A stretch of DNA of 56,279 nucleotides from Methanobrevibacter boviskoreani JH1 (GCF_000320505.1 NZ_BAGX02000010.1:1-56279); one strand, 5' to 3'; positions 8,234-16,325 are shown, counted from the stretch's first letter. The notes: generated from the sequence alone by a model not told the origin. Made by a program: numbers and translations.

Positions 8234-8313
8234 TTTGGTTGTTAGATTTTTTATTATTATTATTATTACTATTATTATCTGGATTAGATTTGGATTTTTG
8301 ATTTGATTGTTGG
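8218..8313. repeat. Direct repeat of the HAD gene tail
   Basis: The 25 nt spanning the last codons and stop of the preceding HAD gene (8219-8243) recur with one mismatch at 8287-8311. The duplicated piece contains the stop region but no gene body. It may be a trace of the tandem duplications that produced the HAD cluster. Confidence 0.55.
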
Positions 8314-8417
8314 GGTTTATTATAATCATTTGAATTTTAGGTTTTAATCCATTGTCATGGACTGGAATTTAAACATTAAATGATATGTATTTAAACCTTT
8401 AGTAAAGGGGCTATTTG

Positions 8418-9056
8418 ATGAGAAAGGGATATATTTTTGATTTTGATGGAACATTGGCGGACACTTTCCTGGATTCTTTGATTGCATTCAACAAATCATT
8501 GATTGAATATGATGTGGACACGTTTCACATAAACGATTTGGAAAATGTTAGCTATGTGGATTTTAGAAACTTTGCACATAGGCTGGAAGACAATGCAGAT
8601 AACCTGCCCATTAAGGATATCCAGCTGGCATACAGGAGGAACTCACTTGAATCCAAAAGGTATCATACGGAACTATATCCTGGTATTCGTGATGTCCTGA
8701 AAACATTAAAGGATAATGGTGTTTCTATATCAATATGCTCCAACCGTGATCAGATATTGCTTGATAGTTTGGTTGATTACCTGTTGGGTGATATCGCATT
8801 TGACTGCGTTGTTGGATATAGGGAAGGTCTACCTGGAAAACCAGATCCATATAAACTTAATAGGATAATTGAAAAGTCAAATCTGGATAAGGACAATGTG
8901 TTGTATGTTGGGGATAGAAGTGCCGATATCCTGACTGCAGAGAATGCCAATGTTGATATGGCTTTTGTAACCTGGGGTCAGAAGGATGATATCTCCATGC
9001 ACTGTAATTATCCTTTAAAGATGATTGATAACGCTTATGACCTTTTGGATTTGTAA
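8418..9056 (+). CDS. HAD-superfamily phosphatase, paralogue 2
   Basis: The 212-residue HAD hydrolase has FDFDGTLADT (motif I), SICSNRD (motif II), EGLPGKPDPYKLN (motif III) and VGDRSADI (motif IV). All catalytic positions are intact. It shares the C-terminal pattern YPLKMIDNAYDLLDL with the other three copies. ATG 8418 is preceded by AAAGGGG. The in-frame TTG three bases earlier is less likely. It is probably a soluble phosphatase with a small phosphorylated metabolite as substrate, not further identifiable. Confidence 0.85.
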   Translation: MRKGYIFDFDGTLADTFLDSLIAFNKSLIEYDVDTFHINDLENVSYVDFRNFAHRLEDNADNLPIKDIQLAYRRNSLESKRYHTELYPGIRDVLKTLKDNGVSISICSNRDQILLDSLVDYLLGDIAFDCVVGYREGLPGKPDPYKLNRIIEKSNLDKDNVLYVGDRSADILTAENANVDMAFVTWGQKDDISMHCNYPLKMIDNAYDLLDL

Positions 9057-9167
9057 TTAATTTTAATATTTTTTATAATAATTTCGCTTTAAGAAATAGT
9101 TTTGGAAATATTTATTATAAATAATAATATAATATTAATTAATTATTGATAGGGAAGGTTTTTTAAG

Positions 9168-9437
9168 ATGACTGAAAAAAAAGTTTTAAGGATACTCCAA
9201 GAGGATGTGGATCTTAAAAAATTATTTAATCAAGAATTTTTAGACAAATTAAATTCTAATTTTAAGGATTTGAAGATTTCACCTGTGGTAATTGGATTTT
9301 CAGTAGAGAAAGATGATATTGAAAATGATAATGTTACTGTAGGCTATCGAAATGATGATGACTTAAGTAATAATACTGTTGTTATCAGTGTTTCTAATAA
9401 TCCTGACAATATTGATAAAATGTCTGACAGTTTATAA
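9168..9437 (+). CDS. Small hypothetical protein, first gene of HEPN cluster
   Basis: The 89-residue acidic protein has an N-terminal helical half (VLRILQEDVDLKKLFNQEFLDKL) and a beta-rich C-terminal half with many Asp and Asn. The ATG follows GGGAAGG. It is the first of three closely spaced same-strand genes (27 nt, then about 20 nt, gaps) that end with a HEPN-domain protein. No family was recognised. By position it may be an antitoxin or accessory subunit, which is inference from context only. Confidence 0.6.
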   Translation: MTEKKVLRILQEDVDLKKLFNQEFLDKLNSNFKDLKISPVVIGFSVEKDDIENDNVTVGYRNDDDLSNNTVVISVSNNPDNIDKMSDSL

Positions 9438-9464
9438 AATTATTATTCTTGTTGGGGGGTTACT

Positions 9465-9821
9465 ATGGAATCTATAGTTAATAAAGAAATGGAGATTTTC
9501 CCAGGAAATCCTAAAAAGTCATTTACTAATGATGATTTATATTTTAAAGAAAGTTATTTTTATCATAATTATAAAAGAGAGTTTTTAAATAGGCTTCAAG
9601 AATTATCTAACCAATATGACTTAGGCGATGTGGAGTTTAAAAGGGAATATGATTGCGGAGTTCCTGAGGATTTGTTTGTTATTCATGTGCCTAAAAATAT
9701 GGGTTGGGAAGAATACACTAAAAATTTTGAAAAAATAATCAATGAAATGTGGCAATACTCTAAAACTAATAAAAATAGGGAGTCTCTTTTTTTAAATTCA
9801 AATATAATTTGCGAATATTAA
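9465..9821 (+). CDS. Hypothetical protein, middle gene of HEPN cluster
   Basis: The 118-residue soluble protein contains GVPEDLFVIHVPKNMGWEEY, preceded and followed by helices. The ribosome binding site is GGGGGGT, 5 nt before the ATG. The protein could be a minimal alpha/beta domain, for example a degenerate nucleotidyltransferase-like partner of the downstream HEPN protein, but the GSx10DxD signature is absent, so I do not assign it. The gene is AT-rich and its codon use matches the downstream gene rather than the flanking HAD genes. Confidence 0.6.
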   Translation: MESIVNKEMEIFPGNPKKSFTNDDLYFKESYFYHNYKREFLNRLQELSNQYDLGDVEFKREYDCGVPEDLFVIHVPKNMGWEEYTKNFEKIINEMWQYSKTNKNRESLFLNSNIICEY

Positions 9822-9842
9822 TTATTTTTCCAGGTGATTAAT

Positions 9843-10268
9843 ATTTTAAAAATTAAAAATTATCCCCAGTACCAATTATATTTGTTTACTAAACTTCTTT
9901 ATGAAAATAAGGAGGATTTAATTCCTGATTCTTGTGATGATAGGTGTATTAATAGTACGATTATTAATAGATCTTATTATAGTGCTTATTCTTATTCCTC
10001 TTTATGGTTAAATAATAAATATAATTTTAAGGTTAAGAAATCTTGGGATTTTATAAATGATAATGAGCAATATAAATCGGAGCATAGGCAAGTTATTGAT
10101 GAATTAAAATATAAAAAACAGTTTACTTGTTCTAACAAGTTGATGGAATGTAAGAGAATTAGGAATATTGCTGATTATGAGATGTTTCATGATATAACTG
10201 ATAAAGATGTTGAAAATTGTTTTAAAAACATGGAATATGTTATAAAAAAATTAAAATTAGAATTATGA
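9843..10268 (+). CDS. HEPN-domain protein (putative RNase toxin), likely AUU start
   Basis: A protein of about 141 residues follows the HEPN pattern. NRSYYSAYSYSSLWL corresponds to the N-R-x-Y-Y-A-x-F helix, SEHRQVIDEL to the S-x-H-R-x-V segment, and RIRNIADYEMFHDIT to the R-N-x-A-D-Y motif before the last helix. HEPN proteins are often RNases or ribosome/tRNA-cutting toxins paired with small partners. The GGTG of the ribosome binding site (9833-9836) is followed exactly 6 nt later by ATT at 9843. A GTG start at 9834 would overlap the ribosome binding site and add three residues. It closes a three-gene cluster. Confidence 0.7.
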   Translation: MLKIKNYPQYQLYLFTKLLYENKEDLIPDSCDDRCINSTIINRSYYSAYSYSSLWLNNKYNFKVKKSWDFINDNEQYKSEHRQVIDELKYKKQFTCSNKLMECKRIRNIADYEMFHDITDKDVENCFKNMEYVIKKLKLEL

Positions 10269-10333
10269 TTATTTTTTTTAAATATTCCGGTATACTTTAG
10301 AAACTATGTATAATCACATTGATAAGTGGTATA

Positions 10334-10948
10334 ATGAAAAAACTGTATATTTTTGATTTTGACGGAACGCTTGTGGATACATTATACGATTCCGTAAGTG
10401 CATATAATAAGGCTTTGGAAAAATTTAATCAACCGATATTTCCATTTAAAACTGCAGATGACATCAACTTTGAGGAGTTCATATCATTCATGGGCTCCGA
10501 TGAGGATATTCTGGAGGAATATATGGATATCTACATAAGGAGTCCTAAGGACCATACAAAACCATACGATGGCATTTTGGAAACACTTGCTGAACTTAAC
10601 AGCAATCCGGACATAACCCTGGCGGTATGTTCTAATCGTATGGATGACCTATTAAGGATGCTTGTATTGAAGCTATTTCCTAATATAGATTTCAAATATG
10701 TGATAGGCCATATAAGGGATGAGCCATTCAAACCTGATCCATTTTTAATTAACAAGATAATCAAGTCCGAGGACTTTTTAAAGGAGGAGATTGTGTATAT
10801 TGGAGATAGGTATACCGATATTCAAACGGGAAAGAATGTTGATGTTGATGTTATTGTGGTAAAATGGGGTCAGGGTTCCGATGATGCATACCTTGATGAT
10901 TATCCTATAAAGGTTGTAGATAAACCATCAGAGATTCTGGATCTCTGA
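10334..10948 (+). CDS. HAD-superfamily phosphatase, paralogue 3
   Basis: The 204-residue HAD hydrolase has motif I FDFDGTLVDT, motif II AVCSNRMD, motif III RDEPFKPDPFLIN and motif IV IGDRYTDI. The tail YPIKVVDKPSEILDL matches the other copies. The start is ATG 10334. The longer frame from TTG 10319 has no ribosome binding site. It is separated from paralogue 2 by the three-gene HEPN cluster, which therefore looks inserted into a former HAD tandem array. Confidence 0.85.
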   Translation: MKKLYIFDFDGTLVDTLYDSVSAYNKALEKFNQPIFPFKTADDINFEEFISFMGSDEDILEEYMDIYIRSPKDHTKPYDGILETLAELNSNPDITLAVCSNRMDDLLRMLVLKLFPNIDFKYVIGHIRDEPFKPDPFLINKIIKSEDFLKEEIVYIGDRYTDIQTGKNVDVDVIVVKWGQGSDDAYLDDYPIKVVDKPSEILDL

Positions 10949-11218
10949 GTATCCTCATGGTTATTACATTAATCCATATTAAACAAGAAAACAACTTAAT
11001 TTGGAATTCAGTAACCAATAGAATCAAACCCTATTTGGAATTTAATAGGGTTTAAATAATAAAAAAATCAATAACTTAATTCAGTGACTTTATATAAATT
11101 AACAATAAAATCAAATAACTAATCTATTTTAATATTGAAAAGTAAAAATGTATTTTAATTAAAATAATTATTTACTTGATGCAGATAAGTTATTAATCTA
11201 AAAAAATGATGTGGTATT

Positions 11219-11725
11219 ATGGATTATGGTGAAAAGTATAAGGAATCAATTATTAACTTGATAGAAATTAACTCCAACATGATTGATACAACAGAGGAGG
11301 CCTTTGTACTCTGTGATGATAATATCCGTCAAGATGTAGAGGATAATGTTAAATATATATTGAGCTTTCTTGAAACAGAATATGTTGTAAATGCCGAATA
11401 CGAAGATTTTAAAGAGTTATCCGGCTATTTGTATGAGGTATTTCAAAATGATGTAATCTATAAATATCTATTGACCTTATTGGAGTTTGCATTAAAGGAC
11501 CTTTTAAAGGTAGCGGATTTTAAATTTAAAATGGTTGAGGAAGGGAATTTTGATTCATTTACAAAATTCAACTCAGACATTATAAAAGAATTCTTTAACG
11601 TATATGAGAATTTCCAGGATAATTATCTGATGTTTATATTGGAATATAAAAACTTTGAGCATTACTCTTTAATACATGATTATAACAGGAATCTCAAGGA
11701 CGCCTTTACAAAGGAAGACGATTAG
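11219..11725 (+). CDS. Helical hypothetical protein
   Basis: The 168-residue, acidic, almost entirely helical protein has no signal peptide and no membrane segment. Aromatic and acidic residues alternate (EFFNVYENFQDNYLMFILEY). It is transcribed alone, with GTGG 7 nt before the ATG. I do not recognise a family. It could be a small helical-bundle regulatory protein. Confidence 0.6.
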   Translation: MDYGEKYKESIINLIEINSNMIDTTEEAFVLCDDNIRQDVEDNVKYILSFLETEYVVNAEYEDFKELSGYLYEVFQNDVIYKYLLTLLEFALKDLLKVADFKFKMVEEGNFDSFTKFNSDIIKEFFNVYENFQDNYLMFILEYKNFEHYSLIHDYNRNLKDAFTKEDD

Positions 11726-11904
11726 ATTCCTGATTATCCATTTATTTATTCTTTTTTTTTTTACAAGTTTGATTTTTTTTATTTATTAAGATTTAATTTT
11801 TTTTAGAGATATTTCGTTAAATCTTAAATCTTATATTTCTAGGTATAAATAAAGAGTATAATAGGTTTATAGTTATTATCTATATAAAATTCTCAGTGAT
11901 GTAA

Positions 11905-12780
11905 ATGATGAAGATACATGTTTTACAGACAGGGCAGGTAAATATATCCGAGTCACTAGCTTTTCGTGATGAGGAGGTAAATCCCTCATTACCGAAACTT
12001 ACGGTTCTAAGTTCTTATGGTAGAAAAAACAGGAAATGGTTTCCTGTATCAGCATATCTAATAGAATATGATGATTATCTGATTCTATATGATACCGGCT
12101 GGCATAGGGATATTTCACCAAATGGAAAATATGAAAAACTATCCCAGATTAGACATCAAACCTTAAAGGACTATTTGACCAATCAGGGACTAGTGCCGGA
12201 AGGTCAGGCCATAAATGAACAATTGGAATCTTTAAACATTAAAACATCCGACCTGGACTATGTGGTATTAAGTCACCTTGATGTGGATCATGCCTCCGGT
12301 CTTAAACATGTTGGGGATGCCAAAAAGATTATGGTAAGCAGGGACGAACTTGATTTTGCAAATAAGAATAAGATTAGATATGTTGGGAACATGTGGAAAG
12401 GTGTCGATTTGGATACCTTCGAGTTTGAGGACAGGCCACATGGTACCGAGGAGGAAATCTTTGAAAACAGTCCTGTTGGAAGGGTCTATGATCTGTTTGG
12501 TGATGGGAAATTCCAATTAATTAATATACCTGGACATACTCCAGGTTTAGTCGCATTAAAGATTATCAATACCTATACCGGTAAATATGTTTTACTTTTC
12601 TCCGATGGTGGTTATGCTGAAAAATCATGGAGGGAGATGATTCTACCGGGTATTGCGGATAATCTAGATCAGGCTATCGAATCTCTTAAATGGATTAGAC
12701 AGACAAGTCTAAATGAGAATTGCATTGAGAGCCTTGCAAACCATGATCCCGATATTAAACCGCATATTATAGAATTATAA
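11905..12780 (+). CDS. Metallo-beta-lactamase-fold hydrolase, N-acyl-homoserine-lactonase-like
   Basis: The 291-residue enzyme has the dinuclear-zinc motif SHLDVDHASG (H-x-D-x-D-H), an upstream LYDTGWH strand, a later INIPGHTPGL histidine and LLFSDGGY aspartate. It ends LANHDPDI with a conserved histidine. This is the arrangement of the AiiA/AttM lactonase subgroup, which opens N-acyl-homoserine lactones, though many relatives act on other lactones or esters. The real substrate is not predictable. The start ATG 11905 follows GTGATGTAA. It is a single gene in a gap-rich region. Confidence 0.78.
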   Translation: MMKIHVLQTGQVNISESLAFRDEEVNPSLPKLTVLSSYGRKNRKWFPVSAYLIEYDDYLILYDTGWHRDISPNGKYEKLSQIRHQTLKDYLTNQGLVPEGQAINEQLESLNIKTSDLDYVVLSHLDVDHASGLKHVGDAKKIMVSRDELDFANKNKIRYVGNMWKGVDLDTFEFEDRPHGTEEEIFENSPVGRVYDLFGDGKFQLINIPGHTPGLVALKIINTYTGKYVLLFSDGGYAEKSWREMILPGIADNLDQAIESLKWIRQTSLNENCIESLANHDPDIKPHIIEL

Positions 12781-12941
12781 CCATAATGCTCTCTATCTAT
12801 TATGTTTTTTTTTAGTTTTTTTCCGTTTTTGGAGTTTATTTGATTTTTATTTTTTTCAATTTAATCCAATTTTAACTTTTAGCTATTTTTTCATTTAGAC
12901 TTACCTCTTATTTTTCACTTTTTTTCAAGTGGATAATAACT

Positions 12942-13090
12942 TTGGCATAAAATTTGATAGGTTTTTAATTTTTTTCACTAGATTTTTATGACAATTCTAA
13001 AATTCATATGTTCCTATAAATAATCGGTCATAATATTTTGGCATAAATTTTAATGGATTTTTAATTTGTTTCACTGAATTTTTATGACAG
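12942..13090. repeat. Two ~53-nt direct repeats before the small membrane gene
   Basis: TTGGCATAAA...TTTTTAATTTnTTTCACT...TTTTTATGACA occurs at about 12942-12994 and 13038-13090, a period of 96 nt. They lie in the gap 12781-13144, otherwise T-rich and without a gene. Confidence 0.6.
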
Positions 13091-13144
13091 AATCACTAAA
13101 ACCTGTAAAAAGTTATAAATATTTCTTAAATTAAATAGTTTTTT

Positions 13145-13516
13145 ATGAATAATGATAAATTTTTTAGAAGTAAACCTGGATATAATATGTTTCAGAGAGT
13201 TTTAGTTATTATATCCATAGTATTATTGGCCATTTCATTGATTTTAGAATACTTTGCTTTTAAAAACATTACTGATATTAGATTTTATGTTACAATTCTA
13301 TGTTTTATATTAATATTCTTATATCTTATAACAAGAACCGAGTCAGTTTATAATAGATCCGATGCTTTTGTGGGGATATTTATCAATACTGCAACATTAT
13401 TTGCAGGAATCTATTTCTTTTATAAGGTAAATTCATTAGTTTTAGGATTAATGGTTATTGCATCAATATTAAATTATATTGCATTCGTTCCTCATACAAA
13501 GAAAATCAAATCTTAA
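13145..13516 (+). CDS. Small four-helix membrane protein, paralogue of the one at 4129
   Basis: The 123-residue protein has the same layout as the protein at 4129: a short basic N-terminus (MNNDKFFRSKPGYNMFQR), about four hydrophobic helices, a charged loop with TRTESVYNRSDAF and a terminal IASILNYIAFVPHTKK. There is no ribosome binding site. A TATA-like TTATAAAT at 13113-13120 is ~29 nt upstream of the ATG, so the transcript may be leaderless like that of its paralogue. The function is unknown. Confidence 0.7.
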   Translation: MNNDKFFRSKPGYNMFQRVLVIISIVLLAISLILEYFAFKNITDIRFYVTILCFILIFLYLITRTESVYNRSDAFVGIFINTATLFAGIYFFYKVNSLVLGLMVIASILNYIAFVPHTKKIKS

Positions 13517-13894
13517 ATCAATGTTTTTAAATATTTAATTATTATCTGGTTTATTTAAACGGATTATATTCCAAACTTTTATTTTTTTATTAATCTTATC
13601 AGGCTATTTTTTGTTGGATTGTTGTCATATAATCCTTACATCTATTTTATTTGATAAATAATCTACAATGATATAAAAATTATGTATCTTTAAGGTTTAT
13701 TTTAATTAAACTTAACTGATTCACATCATATAAATTTTTAAAGGATTTTTAAGGTTTATCTATCTTTTTTACCAATTTGTGTCTGTTTTAATCAAGGGTG
13801 ATTATATTCATTTTTATTGATATGTCATATTTTCTTAAAAACATTTAAATAGTATTATGACAAATATATTCATGTCTACTTTGGAGGCATTTCT
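13517..13894. other. Non-coding gap before the Xre-ImmA-PIN genes
   Basis: No gene is seen. The last 60 nt contain an A/T-rich promoter-like stretch and ATGACAAATATATTCATGTC directly upstream of the ribosome binding site, a possible but weak operator for the Xre repressor. Confidence 0.35.
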
Positions 13895-14242
13895 TTGGCA
13901 GAAAGCGAAAAAAATATTGAGATGGGTAAAAGATTAAAAGAGTTAAGAACTTCCCAGAATATTAATCAGTCTAGTATAGCTAATTATTTGGGCATTGACC
14001 AAAGTACTCTAGCTAAGATTGAATCCGGGAAACGTTCATTAAATTTAACGTCCCTAAACAAGCTTTGTGAATTATATGGCTGTTCTAGGGATTATGTTAT
14101 TGGAAAAACCGACAAGTATACTCCTTTAAATTTTGCGTTCAGATCTAAAAAAGTTAGTGTTGAAGATTTAGAGGCAATCGCTGTTATAAACAAGATTGTT
14201 TTGAATATTGAATTTTTAGATAATCTAAAGGAGGATGATTGA
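13895..14242 (+). CDS. Xre-family HTH regulator / antitoxin
   Basis: The 115-residue protein has a helix-turn-helix over about residues 8-66 (LKELRTSQNINQSSIANYLG and STLAKIESGKRS) and a short helical C-terminal tail. The start is TTG 13895, with TTGGAGG 7 nt upstream; no ATG is available. The gene overlaps the next by the ribosome binding site and start region. Xre regulators next to ImmA/IrrE-type proteases either repress mobile elements and are cleaved, or act as antitoxins. Confidence 0.85.
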   Translation: MAESEKNIEMGKRLKELRTSQNINQSSIANYLGIDQSTLAKIESGKRSLNLTSLNKLCELYGCSRDYVIGKTDKYTPLNFAFRSKKVSVEDLEAIAVINKIVLNIEFLDNLKEDD

Positions 14243-14243
14243 T

Positions 14244-14972
14244 GTGAAAAGTCCAATAGAATTGAATTCATTTGCTGTTGAGCTTAGGGATGAATTGAAT
14301 ATGAATCCTTATATTCCTATAGATTTATTTCACATGGTCCCGACCTGTTTTACAGATTATACTATAATATTCCATCCAATGTCATCAAATACTAGTGGTA
14401 TGTGTGTAAAGAATGGTACCAATAGTATTATAGGTATAAATTCCAATTCCTCTTTAGGTAGACAAAGGTTTACACTTGCCCATGAATTATATCATTTATT
14501 ATATGACGATAACTTCAATGAGGATATTGTTGTCTGTAATTATAATGATAAAAGTGATTCAGAGCAGGAGGCTGAGCTCTTCGGTTCATATGTATTGATT
14601 CCCTATGAGGGTTTAAAGAAATTTATCAAATCTAGAGGTATTAAAAAATGGACCTTGGATGATGCCATAGTGTGTGAACAATATTTCCAAATTTCACATC
14701 AGGCTTTAATTACAAGGCTTCTTCAAGATGGATTTATTGATGAAAGAGAATTTGACAATTTATCTAATGTTAAGATTAGTCATGAAGCGAAGTTAAGGGG
14801 TTTTGATAAATCAATTTATCAGGTTCCGGAATATAATAGCAAAAGAGTGATTGGTAATTATGTTCGTCTAGTTGAGGATGCTTACAATTCTAATCTTATA
14901 TCCGAGGATAAAAGAAATGGAATGTTGTTAGATGGATTCCAAGATGAGATTGTATATAAATATAAAAGGTGA
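14244..14972 (+). CDS. ImmA/IrrE-type metallopeptidase
   Basis: The protein of about 242 residues contains RFTLAHELYHLLY, the HExxH zinc site of the ImmA/IrrE (COG2856) family. The downstream SEQEAELFGSYVLIP helix carries the third, glutamate, ligand, and the C-terminal part is helical. The predicted role is zinc-dependent cleavage of, or partnership with, the Xre protein encoded upstream. The ribosome binding site AAAGGAGG (14227-14234) fits GTG 14244 at 9 nt better than ATG 14235, which directly abuts it. Confidence 0.83.
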   Translation: MKSPIELNSFAVELRDELNMNPYIPIDLFHMVPTCFTDYTIIFHPMSSNTSGMCVKNGTNSIIGINSNSSLGRQRFTLAHELYHLLYDDNFNEDIVVCNYNDKSDSEQEAELFGSYVLIPYEGLKKFIKSRGIKKWTLDDAIVCEQYFQISHQALITRLLQDGFIDEREFDNLSNVKISHEAKLRGFDKSIYQVPEYNSKRVIGNYVRLVEDAYNSNLISEDKRNGMLLDGFQDEIVYKYKR

Positions 14973-14976
14973 CTAA

Positions 14977-15495
14977 ATGGAATCTAAAACTCTCTACCTA
15001 AACAACAATATTCTTTTTACATTTGTTAGAGTTGATAATATTGACTTGTTAAATAGACAATTCAATAAGATTGTTACCACTCCAAAAACTTATAATGATC
15101 TTTGCCGTTCAATAAAAATGGAAAAGAGGTTAAAACCTTTGGTTGAAAATAAGATTATCCAACTTAAAGATATTAAAGTTTATTCTGAAGAGTTTAAAGT
15201 CTTTATGGATTTAACTTCAAGTAAATATGTAAGTGATAACGAGGCTATGTTGATGGCTATGGCAAAGGTAAATAATGGAGTTATTCTTGTGGAGGATCCT
15301 AATGAAATGAAGGAGTATTTAGATAGGTTCCAAATCAATTATATCTCATTGGAGGATATTTTTGTAAATAGTATTGAAAAAGGCATTATGAGCAGTGAGG
15401 AGGCAATGGAACTATTGCTTAAGATATCCGCTTCAAAAACTCCAATATCTGGTGAAATATTAATTAAAATAAAAAATAGGATAGAGGATTATTAA
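14977..15495 (+). CDS. PIN-like protein, third gene of the Xre-ImmA module
   Basis: The 172-residue protein follows 4 nt after the protease stop, with GGTGA as ribosome binding site. It starts with a beta strand, contains a DNEAMLMAMAKVNNGVILVEDPNEM segment (acidic residue, long helix, strand ending in D) and a YISLEDIF motif. This resembles the D..A...A.....(V/L)T.D core of PIN domain RNases, as in COG3742/DUF3368 relatives. The first PIN aspartate is not obvious. Such a gene behind Xre and COG2856 genes is a known toxin-antitoxin-like arrangement. The nuclease role is inferred. Confidence 0.6.
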   Translation: MESKTLYLNNNILFTFVRVDNIDLLNRQFNKIVTTPKTYNDLCRSIKMEKRLKPLVENKIIQLKDIKVYSEEFKVFMDLTSSKYVSDNEAMLMAMAKVNNGVILVEDPNEMKEYLDRFQINYISLEDIFVNSIEKGIMSSEEAMELLLKISASKTPISGEILIKIKNRIEDY

Positions 15496-16325
15496 TCTAA
15501 ACTATCAGTTGGAATACAAATTAGAAAATTACAATTCATGTTAATATACTTACTAAAAAACATAGGTTAATGGTGAATATATGCAATTCCTTTACAGGAA
15601 GGTGTAAAAAGTTTATTTAAGTAAAAATAACTTTTTATATTTTTTATCATATATAATTGCAGAATCTTATGGGGGTAGATTTTTGCAATTATCATATACC
15701 ATGAGTCTTATAATTGTAGGTCTATGGGGGTGTAGAACCTATGATTATTTTTTCACTGTTAATTTTATAATTGTAGGTCTATGGGGGTGTGGAGCCTACA
15801 ATTATTAATTAATTTGTTTTTTTAATTGCAGAATCCTTGAATTTGATTTCTGTAATTATTTTTTCAATTCACTTTGTAATTACAAATCTTAGGTTGATTT
15901 CCGTAATTACTTTTACTATTAACTTTATAGTTGTAAGATCCGTATGTATGGAACTTGCAATTTATAAAAATATCATAATTTCCAATTAATAACCATGTAA
16001 TATATTCCTTAATTTAGTGGAAATTATGATTTAATGGTTCCATTATTTTTTTAATGGAATCATATTCTTTTTAAACTTTTTTTTCAAGATTTAAACTTAT
16101 TTAAAATCAATTTACACATTCTTAAATAATAAAGATAAAACTAAGTATTAAACGTCTTTTTTTTATAAAGAATTTTATATTTTTATCTATCATTATTTTC
16201 TATAATATCTTTATATGTATATATAAATTTTTTTTAAATAAAATATATATATTACTTTATATATAATAATATTAACCTAATTAAGTTTTATAAATTTATT
16301 TTTAAAAATTGTTTAAAGTGATAAA
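15496..16325. other. 830-nt gene-free region, hairpin-rich
   Basis: The region holds a tiny ribosome-binding-site-led ORF (15581-15607), the six-unit hairpin array (15653-15965), two further inverted repeats (15972-15983 with 16019-16030; 16038-16059) and a very AT-rich promoter region before the flavodoxin gene. No normal protein gene is present. Confidence 0.6.
15653..15965. repeat. Tandem array of six imperfect hairpin units
   Basis: Units at 15653-15692, 15710-15748, 15767-15805, 15822-15859, 15876-15910 and 15927-15965 each have the form ATAATTGTAGG ... CCTACAATTAT, that is, an inverted repeat of 8-12 bp with a 12-18 nt centre. The first three share a TATGGGGGT centre. The period shrinks from 57 to 51 nt. 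Units 2 and 3 are nearly identical and the outer ones diverged, with compensating changes in the arms. This is not a CRISPR: the units are palindromic and separated by short A/T linkers rather than unique spacers. Confidence 0.8.

Noticed and set aside
9465-9821. MNT-type nucleotidyltransferase antitoxin partner of the HEPN protein
   Set aside because: The GSx10DxD signature is absent, so the protein is left as unknown.
13868-13888. Operator palindrome upstream of the Xre gene
   Set aside because: GACA...TGTC arms are only 4 bp with an asymmetric centre; too weak to list as a site.
15653-15965. Possible CRISPR array
   Set aside because: The units are imperfect palindromes of variable identity separated by short A/T linkers, not identical repeats with unique spacers. 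No cas genes are near.
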